A stretch of DNA of 8,705 nucleotides from CAZSGN01 sp964606415 (lineage in GTDB: Bacteria > Bacteroidota > Bacteroidia > Bacteroidales > JBBRXJ01), in NCBI GenBank assembly GCA_964606415.1, contig CAZSGN010000109.1, positions 1-8,705 on the forward strand, in the 5' to 3' direction. The notes below the pieces were generated by a model that worked only from the letters and a program-made list of their open reading frames with translations, was not told the DNA's origin and made no database searches. The position numbers were made by a program, and so were the translations under genes. Below are positions 6,185 through 8,705 of this stretch, in pieces (the first letter of the stretch is position 1; each line of letters starts with the position of its first letter).

Positions 6185-8407
6185 ATGAAAAATTTTGCTT
6201 ATTTATTTATAGGGTTGTGTCTTAGTTTTGGATCTGGAATAACAAGTAAGGCTTTTGAGCTTGATGATGATCTTCCGGTAAAAAAATTAAATAAAGAATC
6301 TGCTTTAACTGTTTTGAATGCCCGTTTAGGCAGCCGTTTTTCTTTGTCTTTTGTGTCCCGGGATGGAGGTTTTCATACTGGTTTATTAGGGTATGATAAT
6401 GATGAGTTCAGTGAGATGCTTATTCAATTAGAAACATCTGAAGGGGCCTTTTGTATGCGTACTTCTGCTCTTCCTGAGGGAGCGCAATATTTAAAGAATC
6501 AGACGATGCGGGTTGGCATGACGGGTCTTGAGATTAAAGGTGAAACGCCCGCAGGTGTTGTTGCAAAGGTGACCATTGTTTCTCCTTTTACTCCTTCTAA
6601 ATCATTGGATGATTCTTCTGCTTTGAAAACCCAGATTGCCCCGGTTTATTATTTAATGATGGAGGTATTTAATCAGTCTGGTGAGAAAGTTAAAGGACAG
6701 TGGCGGATTGGTTTTGATAAAATTATGACCCAACATCATCAAACACCTTTTGGTGCAAGGATCTGGCGGACAGGAGCTGAAACAAATGCCATTTCTTATC
6801 GTGATAATGTATCTATTCATGCAAATGTTGTGCTGTCAGGTTTAAAAGACCGGATTTATCAACATCAAAATATTAGCGGGTTTAATGTATTGGTCAATGA
6901 TTTTCAAATAGCACCTGGTGATGATCTGCGAGATACACTTTTTTATGCAGGTTATTATGATGGTAAAGTGATTGACGACAGGAAAAATAATCAGGAATTA
7001 AATTTTTATTATACAGCTATTTGGAACGGACTGGATGATGTGGTTGATTATGCGTTACAAAATGTTGACAGGAATTTGCAAAAATCTTCTCGTTTCGAGA
7101 ATATTCTTACCAGGTCTGGCCTTTCTTCCGAAGAAAAAGGATTAATAGCCCTGGCTTTCAGATCTGATATAGCCAATGCCTTTCTTTTAATAGACCCGGA
7201 TGATGATCCCCGGTTTTATCTTGCCGAAGGACGATTCAGGCACTTAAGCACTATTGATGTTGCTCATGAAACCGAATTAATGGCTGTTTTTGCCCCCTGG
7301 CGATTAAAACTGCAATTGGAGCAGTGGCTGGATTATATGGCTATTAAAGAAGTTGACAGGGGAACAAATAAATATGGGGAGCCGCATATTGAAGGCATGA
7401 GCGCTGCTGAATATGGCCCTTACCTGTATCATGATGTGGGAGACCTCCCTTTTGTATCGGAAACTTCCGATTACTGGTTTGGCCCTCATATGGCAGTAGA
7501 AGAAAATACCAATTATGCTTTATTACTTTACTGGTATTGGAAATTGACTGGAGATGATGAGTATGTAAGGACAAATCTTGGTATTCTGGATATTTTATTA
7601 TATTCTGTAATGAATCGCGATACCGATGGAAACGGAATTGTTGATAAAGGAATGGGATGGAGTACTTATGATAATGCAGAAGCGATAAAACGTTCTCCTG
7701 AGAATGTTTTTCTTGGTGTAAAACAGATGTCGGCATATATAACTGCAGCGGAAATGTTTCGGGAATTAGCCATAAAAGCGCAGGATAATGATTTGGAAGA
7801 TGTTGAAGATGTTAAAGATGGAACCGGCGTTGGTTTTAAAACAGGCGCTCTTAGTAATGAGGCTTTAAGAGAAGCTCAGGCCAGAAAATATACCAGGGCT
7901 GCAGAGAATATTATTAATACACTTAAAAAAGCTCATCAAAAATATGGCTATATCCCTTGTTCGCTTGATGAATCATTTGAAGGATGGGATCAACATTCGG
8001 TAGTGTTGAGTGAAGGACTCTTTTTACCCGGACTTTCAGGACTTGATAATGAGCTGTTGGATGAAATGATTCCTGTTTTTAAAGATTCCTATCAGCAGGC
8101 TTTTGAAAAAAGCAAAGCTGATTATGGCATTAAACTTTCTTCAGAAGAGGAAGGAACATGGTTTTCGAAAGTGATGGTTTCCGATATTGTTGCAGGGTAT
8201 TGGTTTGATATTAACAGATCTACGGCTCATTTTGCTTATGACTGGAATAAAAATCATTATTATGCTTATAATGATGGCGTAAATGAGCAACTTGAATCCT
8301 GGATTGGTTTTTGGTATCCCAGAGGCGTTTCAAGCCTGGGGTATTTGTTCAGAGAAAGACAATTTATTGCACCGCGTGCTGATCGGTTTTTAATTGGTAT
8401 TCAATAG
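6185..8407 (+). CDS. Secreted GH52-like (clan GH-O) glycoside hydrolase
   Basis: Probable retaining exo-glycosidase, beta-xylosidase-like, 740 aa, exported: residues 1-23 (MKNFAYLFIG... to TSKA) form a Sec signal peptide without a lipobox. A beta-sandwich N-terminal region (about 25-275) precedes an (alpha/alpha)6-barrel (about 280-725). Compared with Geobacillus GH52 beta-xylosidase as I remember it (about 705 aa; nucleophile E335, acid/base D495), AEGRFRHLSTID (347-358) matches NEGEYRMMNTFD without gaps, giving Glu348 as nucleophile. STYD (493-496) matches TTYD, giving Asp496 as acid/base. Other shared segments are KYGYIP (586-591), the SEGLFLP region (609-615), TWFSK (658-662) and the near-terminal YPRGVSS (711-717). 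DTDGNGIVD (479-487), just before the catalytic Asp, resembles a calcium loop and recalls GH116, the other clan GH-O family. An acidic insertion is at about 532-565. The ATG at 6185 gives the signal peptide. It lies 70 bp after the GH28 fragment and may use a promoter there. Substrate is inferred; xylosides are the leading guess. Confidence 0.8.
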   Translation: MKNFAYLFIGLCLSFGSGITSKAFELDDDLPVKKLNKESALTVLNARLGSRFSLSFVSRDGGFHTGLLGYDNDEFSEMLIQLETSEGAFCMRTSALPEGAQYLKNQTMRVGMTGLEIKGETPAGVVAKVTIVSPFTPSKSLDDSSALKTQIAPVYYLMMEVFNQSGEKVKGQWRIGFDKIMTQHHQTPFGARIWRTGAETNAISYRDNVSIHANVVLSGLKDRIYQHQNISGFNVLVNDFQIAPGDDLRDTLFYAGYYDGKVIDDRKNNQELNFYYTAIWNGLDDVVDYALQNVDRNLQKSSRFENILTRSGLSSEEKGLIALAFRSDIANAFLLIDPDDDPRFYLAEGRFRHLSTIDVAHETELMAVFAPWRLKLQLEQWLDYMAIKEVDRGTNKYGEPHIEGMSAAEYGPYLYHDVGDLPFVSETSDYWFGPHMAVEENTNYALLLYWYWKLTGDDEYVRTNLGILDILLYSVMNRDTDGNGIVDKGMGWSTYDNAEAIKRSPENVFLGVKQMSAYITAAEMFRELAIKAQDNDLEDVEDVKDGTGVGFKTGALSNEALREAQARKYTRAAENIINTLKKAHQKYGYIPCSLDESFEGWDQHSVVLSEGLFLPGLSGLDNELLDEMIPVFKDSYQQAFEKSKADYGIKLSSEEEGTWFSKVMVSDIVAGYWFDINRSTAHFAYDWNKNHYYAYNDGVNEQLESWIGFWYPRGVSSLGYLFRERQFIAPRADRFLIGIQ
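7796..7813 (+). repeat. Tandem 9-bp repeat in an acidic insertion
   Basis: GAAGATGTT occurs twice head to tail, followed by a partial third copy (AAAGATGGA, 7814-7822). It stays in frame inside the GH52-like gene and encodes EDVEDV then KDG. It falls within a surface-type acidic insertion (about residues 532-565) absent from the canonical GH52 sequence, so replication slippage may have enlarged this loop. Confidence 0.5.
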
Positions 8408-8705
8408 ATTTGAAATAATTTGTTAGATGGTATTGTGCTTTTTGATAAAAAAATCTTTAATTTGAAGATTCAGTATTTTTGATCTTTTTAATTTTAGAAT
8501 GTTATGAACCGAGCCATGATAATATTTTTGACACACCCATTTTGATGATTGTTTTGGAGTTATGATATGCTGTGAAATTCGTTTTAAGAGTCATGGCGAG
8601 CTCCACTCCGCCTCTGGCGGGACAAGTTATGGGCATAAAAAATTTATATATTAACCCAAGTTGAGCATTTTTCCATCAAAAAGCAGAAAAAATACACTTT
8701 TTTCG
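8408..8705. other. Intergenic tail without a credible gene
   Basis: These 298 bases follow the GH52-like gene to the window's end. They are AT-rich apart from a GC-rich patch near 8595-8622. There is a weak hairpin (AATCTT 8452-8457 and AAGATT 8465-8470) that could help 3'-end formation, and two TATTTTTG boxes (8474-8481, 8523-8530) that fit the TAnnTTTG -7 consensus but lack a clear -33 partner. They may promote a gene beyond the window. No open frame here has protein-like composition. Confidence 0.5.
8608..8620. repeat. GC-rich short palindrome (CCGCC-TCT-GGCGG)
   Basis: CCGCC and GGCGG form a perfect 5-bp GC stem around a 3-nt loop, inside a GC-rich stretch (about 8595-8622) that contrasts with the AT-rich surroundings. 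Short CCGCC-N3-GGCGG palindromes occur as dispersed intergenic repeats in various Bacteroidota genomes and near insertion-sequence ends, as far as I recall. One copy in this window cannot show that it is repeated. Confidence 0.4.

Noticed and set aside
7304..7736. Minus-strand frames of 61 and 130 codons within the GH52-like gene
   Set aside because: They lie opposite the catalytic core of the hydrolase and have no family features.
8452..8470. Possible terminator of the GH52-like gene
   Set aside because: The stem is only six A/T-rich pairs and no clean U-tract follows directly, so I do not call it a terminator; termination may occur elsewhere in the tail.
8593..8664. 23-codon ATG frame across the GC-rich palindrome
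   Set aside because: Too short, no ribosome-binding signal, and its sequence is dictated by the palindromic repeat.

Overview
The window looks like chromosomal DNA of an AT-rich member of the Bacteroidota, perhaps a marine or polysaccharide-degrading lineage such as Marinilabiliales/Prolixibacteraceae; that rank is a guess. The evidence is the AT-rich base composition, the near absence of Shine-Dalgarno sequences, TAnnTTTG-type -7 boxes, a Tat-exported Gfo/Idh/MocA oxidoreductase of a kind common in that phylum, and secreted carbohydrate-active genes.

Layout. Positions 31-70 hold a strong bidirectional terminator that closes a minus-strand gene (84-1577) for a Tat-exported Gfo/Idh/MocA dehydrogenase. 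A 198-bp divergent intergenic region follows, with a candidate -7 box and a short interrupted dyad. A complete cobalamin-dependent methionine synthase, metH (1776-5444, plus strand), comes next with all of its modules. Downstream of metH, 5445-5670 is an unusual AT-rich spacer with two long perfect inverted repeats (16-bp and 13-bp arms, each with an 11-nt loop). The second lies directly against the broken 5' end of a GH28-type (polygalacturonase) C-terminal fragment (5671-6114). A complete secreted glycoside hydrolase follows (6185-8407). I read it as a divergent clan GH-O enzyme, closest in overall alignment to GH52 beta-xylosidases but with GH116-like spacing before the catalytic Asp. The last 298 bp carry no credible gene, but contain a short GC-rich palindrome that looks foreign to its surroundings.

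How the genes fit together. metH is housekeeping (methionine and folate cycle) and appears unrelated to its neighbours. The exported oxidoreductase, the GH28 remnant and the GH52-like enzyme all point to saccharide processing in the periplasm or outside the cell. They are not a single operon, since the oxidoreductase is divergent and separated by metH. The GH28 fragment with palindromes at its breakpoint suggests a carbohydrate locus that was rearranged or partly deleted. I saw no CRISPR array, rRNA, tRNA or intact transposase. The most interesting item is the secreted GH52/GH116-like hydrolase. I did not find convincing evidence for a wholly new multi-gene system.
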